Numbered from the stretch's first letter, positions 36,021 through 45,743 are shown. The stretch is 64,000 nt of DNA from an uncultured Desulfobacter sp. (GCF_963666675.1 NZ_OY762929.1:2418001-2482000); one strand, 5' to 3'. The notes: generated by a model not told the origin, from the sequence alone. Program-made: numbers and translations.

Positions 36021-37838
36021 GTGAAAGAGGGCCGATATATCGTTGGAATAGATCTTGGGACAACCAATTGCGTGGTGGCCTACTCAGACATGCAGGCTGA
36101 GAGAGCCCCCAGGGAAATGGCAAAGATACACATTTTCAGAGTGCCCCAGCTCACAGGTCCCGGGGTGGTTGAATTAAGAGACTCTCTTCCCTCGTTTCTT
36201 TATGTCAAACAAGGGCATGAAGACGACTCAAGTTCCCTGGAATTGCCGTGGCAGGATGACAATGCCGTCACTGTCGCCGGTGAGTTTGCCAGGGAGCGTG
36301 GTGCCGAAGTACCCCATAAACTCATCTCTTCGGCAAAGTCCTGGTTGTGCAATGCAGCGGTGGATCGGGAAACGGCCATTCTGCCCTGGGATACCAATAA
36401 AGAGATCGAAAAATTGTCCCCGGTCCAGGCGTCTTGTGCCCTGCTCAGGCACATAAAAAATGCCTGGAACCATGAAATGGCCGAGGATGATCCGGATCTG
36501 TACCTTGAAAACCAATCCATCTACCTGACGGTTCCGGCGTCCTTTGATGCCGTGGCCAGGGAACTGACGGTGAAGGCTGCCAATATGGCCGGTTTGACGG
36601 AGATTGTGCTCATCGAAGAGCCCCAGTCCGCCTTCTATGCCTGGATTGACAAAGCCGGCGATGACTGGCGGGATCAGGTGGAAAAAGGCGATCTGGTCCT
36701 GGTGTGTGATATCGGCGGCGGAACCAGTGATTTCAGTCTGATTGAGGTGGACGAGGATGATGAGGGTCATTTAAATCTTGAGCGTGTGGCGGTGGGCAAT
36801 CACCTGCTGGTGGGTGGTGACAACCTGGATTTGACGCTCTCCTATTTTCTTGCGGCCCAGCTGCGGGAAAAGAAACAGAAACTGGACAACTGGCAGATGA
36901 GAGGGCTTGTTCATTCGTGCCGGAAGGCCAAAGAAAAATTGTTCGCCGCCGAAGGTGCCGATGAATACCCTGTAACCATTTTGGGCAGGGGCTCCAGCCT
37001 GATCGGCGGAACCATCAAAGCCACCCTGAAACTTATGGATATCCAGCAGGTGGTTCTGGACGGCTTTTTCCCGGTATGCAGCCTGGATGAGGAACCTGCC
37101 AAAACCAGCGCCGCAGGCATGAAAGAGTTTGGGCTTTCCTATGAATCCGATCCTGCTATCACCCGTCATCTGGCCCAGTTTATATCCTCCCATACCGATG
37201 CCCAGGGAAATCCCAGATTACCCACAGCCGTTGTATTTAACGGCGGGGTCATGAAGGCGCCGCTGATCAGAGAACGTATTCTGGATATACTCAATCAATG
37301 GCATGCGGCTGCCGGCAGTGGCGAGATCCGGCAGATCAATGCGGTGGATTTTGATCTTTCCGTGGCCTGGGGGGCTTCATATTACGGCCAGGCCGCCCGG
37401 GGAGAGGGTATTAAAATTCGCGGGGGGCTCGGGATGTCCTACTACATGGCCATTGAAGCGGCCATGCCTGCTATCCCTGGTCTATCCATGCCCACCCGGG
37501 CTCTTTGCATCGCTCCCTTCGGCATGGAAGACGGCAGCCAGGCCGAAAGCAAGGACCGTCTGTTTAATCTGGTGGTCGGTGAAAAAGTCACCTTTGATAT
37601 CATGAGTTCCGCCAACCGGACAGATGATCAGCTCGGCGATGTGATTGATAATTGGGAGGATGAGGGCATCACGGAGTTGACCGCCATCGAAACGGAACTT
37701 GAAGGAACCGACCAGAGCGTTATACCTGTCACGTTTGAAGTCAAGGTGACCGAGATCGGCACCCTGGAATTTTGGGCCTGCGCACGGGATGATGATCGAA
37801 AATGGCGTTTGGAGCTCAATGTTAGACCCAAAGTGTAA
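36021..37838 (+). CDS. Hsp70-family protein, first of a tandem pair
   Basis: 605 aa from a GTG start with AGGAG upstream. The actin-like ATPase core is complete: GIDLGTTNCVVAYSD (phosphate 1), VCDIGGGTSDFSLIE (phosphate 2) and VVFNGGVMKAPLI (adenosine loop), with a long insertion-rich middle. The C-terminal part (about 480-605) is a short beta domain rather than the usual substrate-binding domain with alpha lid, so it is not canonical DnaK. It likely works with the following longer Hsp70 and the DUF2760 membrane protein. Clients are unknown. Confidence 0.88.
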   Translation: MKEGRYIVGIDLGTTNCVVAYSDMQAERAPREMAKIHIFRVPQLTGPGVVELRDSLPSFLYVKQGHEDDSSSLELPWQDDNAVTVAGEFARERGAEVPHKLISSAKSWLCNAAVDRETAILPWDTNKEIEKLSPVQASCALLRHIKNAWNHEMAEDDPDLYLENQSIYLTVPASFDAVARELTVKAANMAGLTEIVLIEEPQSAFYAWIDKAGDDWRDQVEKGDLVLVCDIGGGTSDFSLIEVDEDDEGHLNLERVAVGNHLLVGGDNLDLTLSYFLAAQLREKKQKLDNWQMRGLVHSCRKAKEKLFAAEGADEYPVTILGRGSSLIGGTIKATLKLMDIQQVVLDGFFPVCSLDEEPAKTSAAGMKEFGLSYESDPAITRHLAQFISSHTDAQGNPRLPTAVVFNGGVMKAPLIRERILDILNQWHAAAGSGEIRQINAVDFDLSVAWGASYYGQAARGEGIKIRGGLGMSYYMAIEAAMPAIPGLSMPTRALCIAPFGMEDGSQAESKDRLFNLVVGEKVTFDIMSSANRTDDQLGDVIDNWEDEGITELTAIETELEGTDQSVIPVTFEVKVTEIGTLEFWACARDDDRKWRLELNVRPKV

Positions 37839-37852
37839 GTGGCGGGTAGGAG

Positions 37853-40687
37853 ATGATTGTGGATTTTCAAGATAAACGATACGTGGTCGGGATTGACCTG
37901 GGCACGACCAATTCGGCGGTATCCTACGCGGATCTGACGGGCATAGCCGACAATAGAGCCGGTGGCGGCATCGGCAAAGAGATAAAAGTTTTCAGGGTTC
38001 CCCAGTTAACCGGGCCGGGTGAGTTCTCCCCGGTTCCCGTGCTGCCCTCGTTTTTATATATCCCGGGGGACTACGATGTTTCCAAGGAGTCGCTGAAACA
38101 TCCCTGGAAAAAAGAGAGTGATTTGTTTGCCGGTGTGTTTGCCAGGGAACATGGCTCACAGATCCCATCCCGGCTGGTGTCATCGGCCAAAAGCTGGCTG
38201 TGTCATTCCAGAGCCGATCGGGAAGCCCCGATTCTGCCCTGGGGTTCCCAGAATGTGGATAAAATATCCCCGGTCAAGGCCACCAGTGAATATTTAAGGC
38301 ATATTCGAAAGGCTTGGAATCACTGGGTTAAAGACGAAGATCTGTTCCTTGAAAATCAATTTACGGTCATCACCGTACCGGCGTCGTTTGATGAAGCTGC
38401 CCGGGAATATACGCTCAAGGCCGCCAGGGATGCCGGATTCAGTCAAAATATCACCCTGCTCGAAGAGCCCCTTGCCGCGTTTTATGCCTGGGTGACGCGC
38501 CATGAGCATGACTGGCAGTCCCATGTCAAAGCTGATGATTTGATTCTTGTGTGCGATGTGGGCGGGGGCACCACCGACTTTACCCTGATCTCACTAAAAG
38601 AGGCCGAGGGCAGTCCCCGGTTTGAGCGGGTGGCGGTGGGGGATCACCTCATCCTCGGCGGCGACAATATCGACCTGACCCTGGCCCGGTATGTGGCATC
38701 AAAATTCAAGCAAAAAGCCAACCTTACGGCGGATCAGTGGAAAACACTGAGTTATAAATGCCGGGCCGCCAAAGAGACCCTTTTGCTGGCCGGCGATCGA
38801 GATGGTGATGACAACCGTGTGAGGATTGTGCTCAGAGGCGAGGGCCGTTCGCTTATTGCCAATACATTGTCTGCGGATCTGGAAAAAGACGAACTGGAAG
38901 ATATCCTGTGCAACGGTTTTTTCCCCGAAGTAGGGGCAAGTGCCGCCAATCCCAAAAAATCCGGAAAGGCCATCGCCGAATTCGGGCTGCCATATGAACA
39001 GGAACCAGCCATCACCCGGCATATCGGATGGTTTTTAGAGCGCCATCGTGACAGTGTGCGAGCCAATTTAGGCAAAGAGCCCATACCCGATCATATTTTG
39101 TTTAACGGCGGATCACTTAAACCCGCTGTGTTCCAGGATAAAATCCGGTCCGCCATCGGGAAATGGTTCGCCTGCGGGGAGGAAGGCCTGCCCACAGTGC
39201 TGGACAATAGTGACCCCGATCTTTCTGTTGCCCTGGGTGCTTCCTACTATGGTCTTGTCAAGCAGGGCATTGGCGTGCGCGTGGGCAGCGGCAGTCCGAG
39301 AAGCTATTACATCGGCATCGCTTCGGATAACGCCCAGTGTACGGATAGCACCACCTGTGAAAACGTATTGTGCGTTGTTGAGCGTGGTCTGGATGAGGGG
39401 GCGTTGATCCAACTGCCCCAAATGGAATTTGAGGTCGTCACCAACCAGCCGGTTCTTTTTTCAATGTTCAGCTCCACGTTCAGATCCGGTGATAAAACCG
39501 GCGATGTGTTCCAGGTGGACGATACCCTGACCCCGCTGCCGCCGTTGAAAACCATCATTAAATTCGGGAAAAAGGGGGAGTCAAAGCGGATTCCGGTGAA
39601 GGTTGAGGCCGAGTACACCGAGATGGGCACCCTCTCCATGTGGTGCCGCTCAAGCGTCTCCTCCCATCGATGGAAACTCCAGTTTCAGTTGCGTGAACCC
39701 CAGGCCGGGGAAGCTGCCGCTGAAAGCGAAGTGTATGATGATGAGACGGTCAATAAGGTTCGTGATCTGCTGACCGAGGCCTTTTCAGCATCTTCGGACA
39801 AGGCCCGGTTGCCTTCTGTTGTGAAAAACATAGAAAAGCTCGTGGAAACAAAGCGAAATAAATGGCCGTTGTCTTTCCTTCGCAGCGTTGCAGACCATCT
39901 GATTGAAAATGTCAAATGGCGGGAAATCAGTCCGGAGCATGAAATTCGCTGGTTAAATTTGACCGGATTCTGTATTCGCCCCGGTTTCGGTGATGCCTTT
40001 GATGAGGCGCGTATGCCCAAACTGTGGAAGGTCTATCTGCAGCGAAGCCAATTTCCAAAAGCCAAGCAGAACGCCGTGGAGTGGTGGATATTCTGCCGCC
40101 GCATTGCAGGCGGATTGAACGCCGGTCAACAGCGGCAGTTTTTCCAGGATGTCTCCAGCTATCTATTAACGGATAGCAGCGCCGCCAAGAAAGTGCCCAA
40201 GCAGGAGATGACCGAAGTGTGGATGGCCGCAGCAAATATGGAACGACTGCTGGTAAAAGACAAGGTCGCTTTGGCAAAAAAACTTATCCCTCAACTAAAA
40301 CCCGGTAAAACCCCCCACCAGATGTTTTGGGCACTGTCCAGACTTGGTGCCAGAGAGCTTCTTTATGGCTCTGTGGACCGGGTTGTGCCGGCAAAAGAGG
40401 CGGAGAACTGGACAAAACGGCTGATCAAGATCAGTTGGAACACCAAGGATCAGATCGCCGGTGCATTGGCCCAGATCCTGCGGAAAACAGGCGACCGAAC
40501 CCGGGATGTCTCCCCGGAGACTGTTCAAACAATGATCCCGTGGCTTGGGCAGATGAATGCGCCTGAAAAGTCATTGAAGATGATTCAGACCGTTGTGCCA
40601 ATTGAGTCGGCCGATGAGGCGGCCATGTTTGGCGAAAGCCTTCCCCAGGGCCTTATCCTCAGCAGTACCCCTAAAAAAGGTGAGTGA
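37853..40687 (+). CDS. Hsp70-family protein with long C-terminal DUF3731-like domain
   Basis: 944 aa. The Hsp70 ATPase core has GIDLGTTNSAVSYADL, VCDVGGGTTDFTLISL and ILFNGGSLKP. After a short beta domain (ending near WKLQFQLREPQ at about 620), 300 more residues form a helical region (KWPLSFLRSVADHLIENVKWREISPEHEIRWLNLTGFCIRPGFGD onward) like DUF3731. It starts 14 bases after the first Hsp70 with AGGAG upstream. Sequence similarity between the two ATPase cores points to a gene duplication with different C-terminal fates. A heterodimeric or relay chaperone is plausible but unproven. Confidence 0.88.
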   Translation: MIVDFQDKRYVVGIDLGTTNSAVSYADLTGIADNRAGGGIGKEIKVFRVPQLTGPGEFSPVPVLPSFLYIPGDYDVSKESLKHPWKKESDLFAGVFAREHGSQIPSRLVSSAKSWLCHSRADREAPILPWGSQNVDKISPVKATSEYLRHIRKAWNHWVKDEDLFLENQFTVITVPASFDEAAREYTLKAARDAGFSQNITLLEEPLAAFYAWVTRHEHDWQSHVKADDLILVCDVGGGTTDFTLISLKEAEGSPRFERVAVGDHLILGGDNIDLTLARYVASKFKQKANLTADQWKTLSYKCRAAKETLLLAGDRDGDDNRVRIVLRGEGRSLIANTLSADLEKDELEDILCNGFFPEVGASAANPKKSGKAIAEFGLPYEQEPAITRHIGWFLERHRDSVRANLGKEPIPDHILFNGGSLKPAVFQDKIRSAIGKWFACGEEGLPTVLDNSDPDLSVALGASYYGLVKQGIGVRVGSGSPRSYYIGIASDNAQCTDSTTCENVLCVVERGLDEGALIQLPQMEFEVVTNQPVLFSMFSSTFRSGDKTGDVFQVDDTLTPLPPLKTIIKFGKKGESKRIPVKVEAEYTEMGTLSMWCRSSVSSHRWKLQFQLREPQAGEAAAESEVYDDETVNKVRDLLTEAFSASSDKARLPSVVKNIEKLVETKRNKWPLSFLRSVADHLIENVKWREISPEHEIRWLNLTGFCIRPGFGDAFDEARMPKLWKVYLQRSQFPKAKQNAVEWWIFCRRIAGGLNAGQQRQFFQDVSSYLLTDSSAAKKVPKQEMTEVWMAAANMERLLVKDKVALAKKLIPQLKPGKTPHQMFWALSRLGARELLYGSVDRVVPAKEAENWTKRLIKISWNTKDQIAGALAQILRKTGDRTRDVSPETVQTMIPWLGQMNAPEKSLKMIQTVVPIESADEAAMFGESLPQGLILSSTPKKGE

Positions 40688-40724
40688 CAGGCCAATTCTG
40701 ATTATGTTGTAAAAAAAGGCCGAC

Positions 40725-42911
40725 ATGAATCGATTTGCATATTTTATGTCCGGATATGCCCTCAGGGCATTATCCGGGCTTTCCAGGGCCCGGATAACCG
40801 TTCATCACAAAGAACGGATTCCAGATGCCTCCGTCATTTTTATCGCCAACCATTTCACCCGGATTGAAACCGTATTTTTGCCGTATCACCTCCACGGCAT
40901 AACAAAAAAAAGAGTATGGTCCCTGGCCCATGCCGATCTTTTTGCCGGCGGCTTAAAAAGTGTTCTTGATCTCATGGGTGCCATCTCCACCAAAGATCCC
41001 AAGCGCGATTATCTGATTACCAGAACCCTTTTGGACGGCGAATCTTCCTGGATTATTTTCCCCGAAGGCAGAATGGTAAAAAATAAAAAGCTGGTGAATG
41101 ACGGCAGGTTTGAGTTTCCGGTGGATAAGCTAGTTCACCGGCCCCGTTCCGGGGCGGCCGTGATTGCACTTCAAAGTGAATTTTACCGGGAGCGGCTGCG
41201 GCGGATGAAAACCAGGAATCCCAATGAGTTTGAACGCCTCATCGACTGGTTTGAAATTAAGGACCCGGAAAAAGTTTTAAATCAAACCACCTACATGGTG
41301 CCCACGAATATCACCTATTATCCCATGCGGGCCAAAGAGAACCTGCTTTCATCCCTTGCCCAGAAGTTCATGGAAAATCCCTCCCAGCAGATGATGGATG
41401 AACTGATGACCGAAGGCAGCATGATTTTATCCGGGGTCCAGGTTGATATTCGTTTTTCAAATCCCATTAAAATTGTCGATTATTTTAAAAACTCATTTAT
41501 TGAAAGCGATTTGACGTCAAGGCGCAAAATTGCGTTCAGCAGACGGATGTGCTCGGCCCCGGTTATCAAAGAGGCCAGTCAAAATTTGCTCCAAAGATTC
41601 ATGGCCGATGTTTACGGCATGGTCACCCTGAACTATGACCATATTTTTGCCTGCCTGGTCAAGTATATGCCGCCGTCATCCCGGGGAATTGATCCCTATG
41701 ATTTAAGGTGCAGGGCCTATCTGGCGATTACCGGAAACGTTATCATGGCGGCTGGCCGTTGTGTTCACAACGATTTTCATGATAACCAGATTCATCTGCT
41801 GACCGACGATAGAAATAACCGTTTTGCCGCATTCCTCGACACCGCCCTGGATACCGGCGTGCTTTATCAACGAAATGGCCGATTGTTTAAAAGGCAGGAG
41901 AAATTTGAAGCCGATGTTGGTTTCCAGGGTGTGAGGATGAACAACCCGTTGTATGTGGTGGCCAATGAGGTTGAGCCGCTCCAGGATATCGTGATGTTTA
42001 TCAAGTCCATTGCTGAAAAAAGCGCCGATGACATTGCGCGGCAGATTCGTCACGGCCTGGCGGATAAAGTTTTAAAAGATTATGATCGTGATTACGACAA
42101 ATTTGACTCCCCACAGCAAATATTTGAAAAAGAGGCCGGCAAACCTGTGCTTTTGGATCCGGGGAAAGGCAAACCCGGTATCCTTTTGATTCACAATTAC
42201 CTGGCCTGCCCCAAAGAGATGAGGCCGTTGGCCGATTTTTTAACTTCCCTGGGCTACACGGTTTTTGTGCCGCGGCTCAAAGGGCACGGCACCACATCTG
42301 AAAATTTGTCCCAAACAAGCTATAAAGACTGGATTGACAGTGTGGAAGAGGGGTATGTTATTTTAAAAGACAGGACACCGTCGGTCTTTGCCGGTGGCTT
42401 TTTTACCGGTGCCGGGCTTGCCCTTGAGCTTGCCTCCCGGATACCGGAAATTGCCGGTGTGTTTGCCGTTGCCCCGCCGTTGAACGTTAAAGATGCAGGG
42501 TGGCGGTCATTTACCGCCGGTGAGTTCTGGCAGCGTATGCTGCAAAAAGCCTGGTTTGTTGAAGGCAATGACAAAGAGAACGGTGAGGCGGATACCTGTT
42601 CAATCTGCTACCGGCAAAATCCGGGCAAGGGCATGAAAGCCCTTGAAGCATTAATAAAGCACCTGGAAAAAAGATTAGGGTTTGTCGCGGCGCCCATATT
42701 GTTTTTGCAGTCCGGCAAACAGTTTCACAGCAATACGGCCAATGCGGATAAATTGTTTAAGCTTGTACGGTCGACCCGGAAAGATTTCTTTTTCTTTAAC
42801 ACGGATTGTCATAATATTCTATCGGGCTGTGAATCCGCCCGGGTTCACCGATCTATAGCCGATTTTTTAACTCTGGTCGAACAAGAGATCTACCAGTCTA
42901 TGGGGAAATAA
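40725..42911 (+). CDS. PlsC-like acyltransferase fused to an alpha/beta-hydrolase-like domain
   Basis: 728 aa. Residues about 1-350 form a phospholipid acyltransferase-like domain with NHFTRIET (an H-x4-E variant of the usual H-x4-D) and IIFPEGRM. After a central linker, about 470-725 is an alpha/beta hydrolase resembling carboxylesterase/monoglyceride lipase: GILLIHNYLACPKEM, PRLKGHGTTSENL and a late DCHNILSG with the expected His. At the nucleophile elbow the usual GxSxG reads GGFFTGAG, so the Ser appears to be lost. The hydrolase half may therefore bind rather than cleave, or use another residue. It is 37 bases after the Hsp70 pair, so cotranscription is likely. The 3' end overlaps the convergent SDR gene by 22 bases. 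Confidence 0.8.
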   Translation: MNRFAYFMSGYALRALSGLSRARITVHHKERIPDASVIFIANHFTRIETVFLPYHLHGITKKRVWSLAHADLFAGGLKSVLDLMGAISTKDPKRDYLITRTLLDGESSWIIFPEGRMVKNKKLVNDGRFEFPVDKLVHRPRSGAAVIALQSEFYRERLRRMKTRNPNEFERLIDWFEIKDPEKVLNQTTYMVPTNITYYPMRAKENLLSSLAQKFMENPSQQMMDELMTEGSMILSGVQVDIRFSNPIKIVDYFKNSFIESDLTSRRKIAFSRRMCSAPVIKEASQNLLQRFMADVYGMVTLNYDHIFACLVKYMPPSSRGIDPYDLRCRAYLAITGNVIMAAGRCVHNDFHDNQIHLLTDDRNNRFAAFLDTALDTGVLYQRNGRLFKRQEKFEADVGFQGVRMNNPLYVVANEVEPLQDIVMFIKSIAEKSADDIARQIRHGLADKVLKDYDRDYDKFDSPQQIFEKEAGKPVLLDPGKGKPGILLIHNYLACPKEMRPLADFLTSLGYTVFVPRLKGHGTTSENLSQTSYKDWIDSVEEGYVILKDRTPSVFAGGFFTGAGLALELASRIPEIAGVFAVAPPLNVKDAGWRSFTAGEFWQRMLQKAWFVEGNDKENGEADTCSICYRQNPGKGMKALEALIKHLEKRLGFVAAPILFLQSGKQFHSNTANADKLFKLVRSTRKDFFFFNTDCHNILSGCESARVHRSIADFLTLVEQEIYQSMGK

Positions 42912-44458
42912 TCCTTTAGAAATTTTCCGCACCAATGTTTTCCGGTTAAAATCCCGTAAAAAAACGGGTCGCAGACCCGGGCCGCTCCGTCCACAATATC
43001 CAACGGCGGCTGGAAATCGTGTCGATCCTCTTTTAATCTGGCCAGCTGTGCCGGGTCCTCATCCGTGACCCAGCCGGTATCCACAGCATTCATATAAATG
43101 CCGTATTTGGCAAGATCCTCGGCCGCCGTGTGGGTGAGCATGTTCAATGCGGCTTTGGCCATGTTGGTATGGGGGTGACGGCTCCCCTTTTTAAAGCGCA
43201 GAAATTTGCCCTCCATGGCCGAGACATTGACAATGTGTTTTTGACCGGTAAAATCCGATTTCATCATCTCGGCCAGTCGGTTGCACAGCACAAAGGGCGC
43301 CACATTATTGACCAGCTGAATTTCAAGCATCTCTGCGGTTTCAATTTCCCCGAGCTTCAATCGCCAGGAGTTGGTTTTGCGAAGATCAACCTGCTGGAGA
43401 TCGGCATCCAGCTTTTGTTGGGGAAACACCTGGGGCGCATCAATACTGTGGTCGTAAGCATAGGGAATCTGGGAAAGCTGGGCCGATTGGTGCAACCCGA
43501 TGCCGGGGGCCGTGCCGCTCCAGGAGACCGGCAACCCGTTTTCTTCTCCTGTACCACCGGGGATATCTGTGGTCACCTGGGCCACGCACTCCTGGTAATG
43601 ATCCAAAAGCGGGGCTGCCTTTGGGGACAAGGCTGAAACATCTTTTTGTTCGGTTTCCATCAGGTGGGCATAAAATCCAGGCGGTCGCCGAACGGTCTGG
43701 GCCGCATTATTGATTAAGATATCCAGGCGTTTGTATGTCTGCTTGATATAATCACAAAATAACTCCACGCTGGGAATATGACGCAGATCCAGTCCGTAGA
43801 TATGGAGCCTGTGCCCCCATTGGTCAAAATCGGGTTCTTTGGAAAACCGCTGGGCCGAATCCTTGGGGAACCGTGTGGTGGCAATGACCCGGGCGCCTGC
43901 TTTGAGCATCATCACCGTGGCCTGGTATCCGATTTTAAGCCTGGAGCCTGTGATAACGGCGACCTGCCCTTCAAGGGACGCGGTCTGGAAACGCTTCTGG
44001 TAGTTGAGTGCTGCACAGTCTGGACACATGCTGTCATAGAAATGGTGGAGCCGTGTAAATTCAGCTTTGCACACATAACAGTTGCGGGGGGACTCTAGGT
44101 ACTCTTCTGTATCGGCGGTTTCAAGGGCAGGGCCTTCAAGTTGGGCCGGTGCTGTGAACACGGATGCCTCTCGGGCTTTTCTGATGCCTGTCTGTGCTCT
44201 CATCCGCCGCTCTTTGGCCACAACGGCAAGACGCTTTTGCCGCTTTTTATCTTTGTTGCGTTTTTTTATTTCCGCTTTGTCCGGCCGCGATATTTTTCCG
44301 GCGGCCTTGGTCAGCGCAATGCGGTCCGATTCGGACAGTTGTGCCAAAAGTTCAGACCGGTCCGCCAGGGTTTCCAGCACCTTGATGCACCGGCCAACAT
44401 CTTCAAATATCCGCTTTTCATCTTCCGGGACACTCTGTTCCCGGCAATGGGGTTCCAC
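42890..44458 (-). CDS. Short-chain dehydrogenase-like protein with N-terminal zinc ribbon
   Basis: 522 aa from a GTG start with AAGGAAG upstream. A basic, helical N-terminal part precedes a zinc-ribbon-like CYVC...CPDC (Cys127, 130, 145, 148) and then an SDR Rossmann fold: VAVITGSRLKIG for NAD(P), LDILINNAAQT, and NVSAMEGKF with the catalytic Ser. The normal YxxxK is TNMAK (HPHTNMAKAALNM), so the catalytic Tyr is replaced by Thr. Cofactor and substrate are unknown, and a non-classical or regulatory function is possible. The insertion between the NNAA motif and the Ser is long. It is convergent with the acyltransferase-hydrolase gene. Confidence 0.8.
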   Translation of the reverse strand: MEPHCREQSVPEDEKRIFEDVGRCIKVLETLADRSELLAQLSESDRIALTKAAGKISRPDKAEIKKRNKDKKRQKRLAVVAKERRMRAQTGIRKAREASVFTAPAQLEGPALETADTEEYLESPRNCYVCKAEFTRLHHFYDSMCPDCAALNYQKRFQTASLEGQVAVITGSRLKIGYQATVMMLKAGARVIATTRFPKDSAQRFSKEPDFDQWGHRLHIYGLDLRHIPSVELFCDYIKQTYKRLDILINNAAQTVRRPPGFYAHLMETEQKDVSALSPKAAPLLDHYQECVAQVTTDIPGGTGEENGLPVSWSGTAPGIGLHQSAQLSQIPYAYDHSIDAPQVFPQQKLDADLQQVDLRKTNSWRLKLGEIETAEMLEIQLVNNVAPFVLCNRLAEMMKSDFTGQKHIVNVSAMEGKFLRFKKGSRHPHTNMAKAALNMLTHTAAEDLAKYGIYMNAVDTGWVTDEDPAQLARLKEDRHDFQPPLDIVDGAARVCDPFFYGILTGKHWCGKFLKDYFPIDW

Positions 44459-44557
44459 GATATTAGCTTCCTTTTATAAAGGTGTAAAAATGGCAATTTT
44501 TATAGATGATTCGACAAGTTGTCAACCCGGCATCGATTTTGGGGTGCGTTTCTCCTA

Positions 44558-44586
44558 TTGACTTGCTTTCCTATGAATTTTATAAC
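44558..44586 (+). promoter_or_regulatory. Sigma70-type promoter of the cytochrome oxidase operon
   Basis: TTGACT (44558-44563) and TATAAC (44581-44586) are separated by exactly 17 bases, close to the TTGACA/TATAAT consensus. Transcription would start near 44593, giving a leader of about 170 bases before the first gene at 44765. It lies in the divergent region upstream of the SDR gene. Confidence 0.6.
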
Positions 44587-44764
44587 TTACCCATAACTTT
44601 TCGCAAATCAGGTGAGCGTATGGGCTTAGAAACCTGATGGTTCGGTTCGTTCTTTTTGATGATTCAACAAAAATTTATTACTCTTTTTTGACGATCACAG
44701 GTATCCGGCTGTAGATATATAATTTAAAATTTGTAACCCATTAAAATTTGAACAGGGGGGTCTC

Positions 44765-45190
44765 ATGTTTGACATGGTCTATGAACTTTTGAGCAAAGTT
44801 GGATTTACCCATCCGCTTCATCCCGCCTTTACCCATATTCCCATGGGAATGGTTATGGGTGCGGTGATTTTTCGGTTCGCTTCATTCTTACCCAAACTGA
44901 AGATGCTGGCAAAAACAGGATATCACTGTGTAATTCTGGGATTGCTGGGATTGTTTCCAACGGCACTGACAGGGATCATGGACTGGCAGTACCGGTATGG
45001 CGGTGAGTGGGAAGGTTTAATCATAATAAAAATGATCCTGGCGGTGGTCTTAGGCATTGCCCTGATCGTTGTCATGATCAAGGATGATCCTGAGAATCCT
45101 AAATTGAACTGGATGACGGGGCTTTATTTTATATTAATTCTGATGGCTGTGGGATTAGGATACTCCGGCGGCGATTTGGTTTTTGGTTAA
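44765..45190 (+). CDS. DUF2231-type membrane protein
   Basis: 141 aa with four hydrophobic helices. FTHPLHPAFTHIPMGMVMGAVIFRFAS contains the conserved His pair (HPxxxHxP) of DUF2231, suggesting heme or metal binding in the membrane. It is the first gene of the oxidase operon. DUF2231 proteins often lie near cytochromes; its redox role is not established. The ribosome-binding site GGGGGG lies just before the ATG, and the stop lies 13 bases before the DOMON gene. Confidence 0.75.
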   Translation: MFDMVYELLSKVGFTHPLHPAFTHIPMGMVMGAVIFRFASFLPKLKMLAKTGYHCVILGLLGLFPTALTGIMDWQYRYGGEWEGLIIIKMILAVVLGIALIVVMIKDDPENPKLNWMTGLYFILILMAVGLGYSGGDLVFG

Positions 45191-45203
45191 AGGAGGATAT
45201 GCC

Positions 45204-45743
45204 ATGAAAAAAATGATGATCGGATTTTTATTTCTTATGGTTTTGGGGAGTCCTTTTGCTGCAGGTGCCGGGGAGTATACCCATTCTTTGACGGCGGACG
45301 ACATGACTGTCCAGTGGCGGGTGGATGAGACGATGATTCACATTAAACTCACCGCACCCACCGAGGGCTGGGTGGCCATTGGATTTGACCCCGAAGACGC
45401 CATGAAAGGGTCTGATATCATTATGGGTGCGGTTAAAAAAGGCAAGGTTAAAATTGTTGATCATTACGGCGATAGAAAACGGGGACACTCTCCTGATGAT
45501 AAGTTGGGCGGCAAAACAAATGTGATAGATCCCCAGGGCAGTGAAGCCGACGGCACAACCAGTATCTGGTTTTCCCTGCCCCTGGGCAGTGACGAGGAAT
45601 GGGATAAAGCCATTGATATAAACCGTATGTATCCCATTATGCTGGCCTACGGCTCCGGGGCGGACTCTTTTCGCCGGGGACATGCCTGGAGAGGCGTGTA
45701 CGAGGTGAACTTCACTTCGGGCGAGAGCAAAAAGGTAAAATAA
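45204..45743 (+). CDS. Secreted DOMON-domain protein
   Basis: 179 aa. A signal peptide (MKKMMIGFLFLMVLGSPFAAGAG) precedes a DOMON beta-sandwich with MTVQWRVDETMIHIKLTAPTEGWVAIGFDPEDAMKGSDIIMGAVKKG and later DIN...RRGHAWRGVYEVNF. DOMON domains bind heme b or sugars and often serve extracytoplasmic electron transfer. Conserved Met and His ligands fit a heme role. ATG at 45204 has AAAGGAGG 8 bases upstream, which decides the start over an earlier in-frame codon. Location between DUF2231 and SCO points to a periplasmic electron-transfer or assembly function. Confidence 0.8.
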   Translation: MKKMMIGFLFLMVLGSPFAAGAGEYTHSLTADDMTVQWRVDETMIHIKLTAPTEGWVAIGFDPEDAMKGSDIIMGAVKKGKVKIVDHYGDRKRGHSPDDKLGGKTNVIDPQGSEADGTTSIWFSLPLGSDEEWDKAIDINRMYPIMLAYGSGADSFRRGHAWRGVYEVNFTSGESKKVK

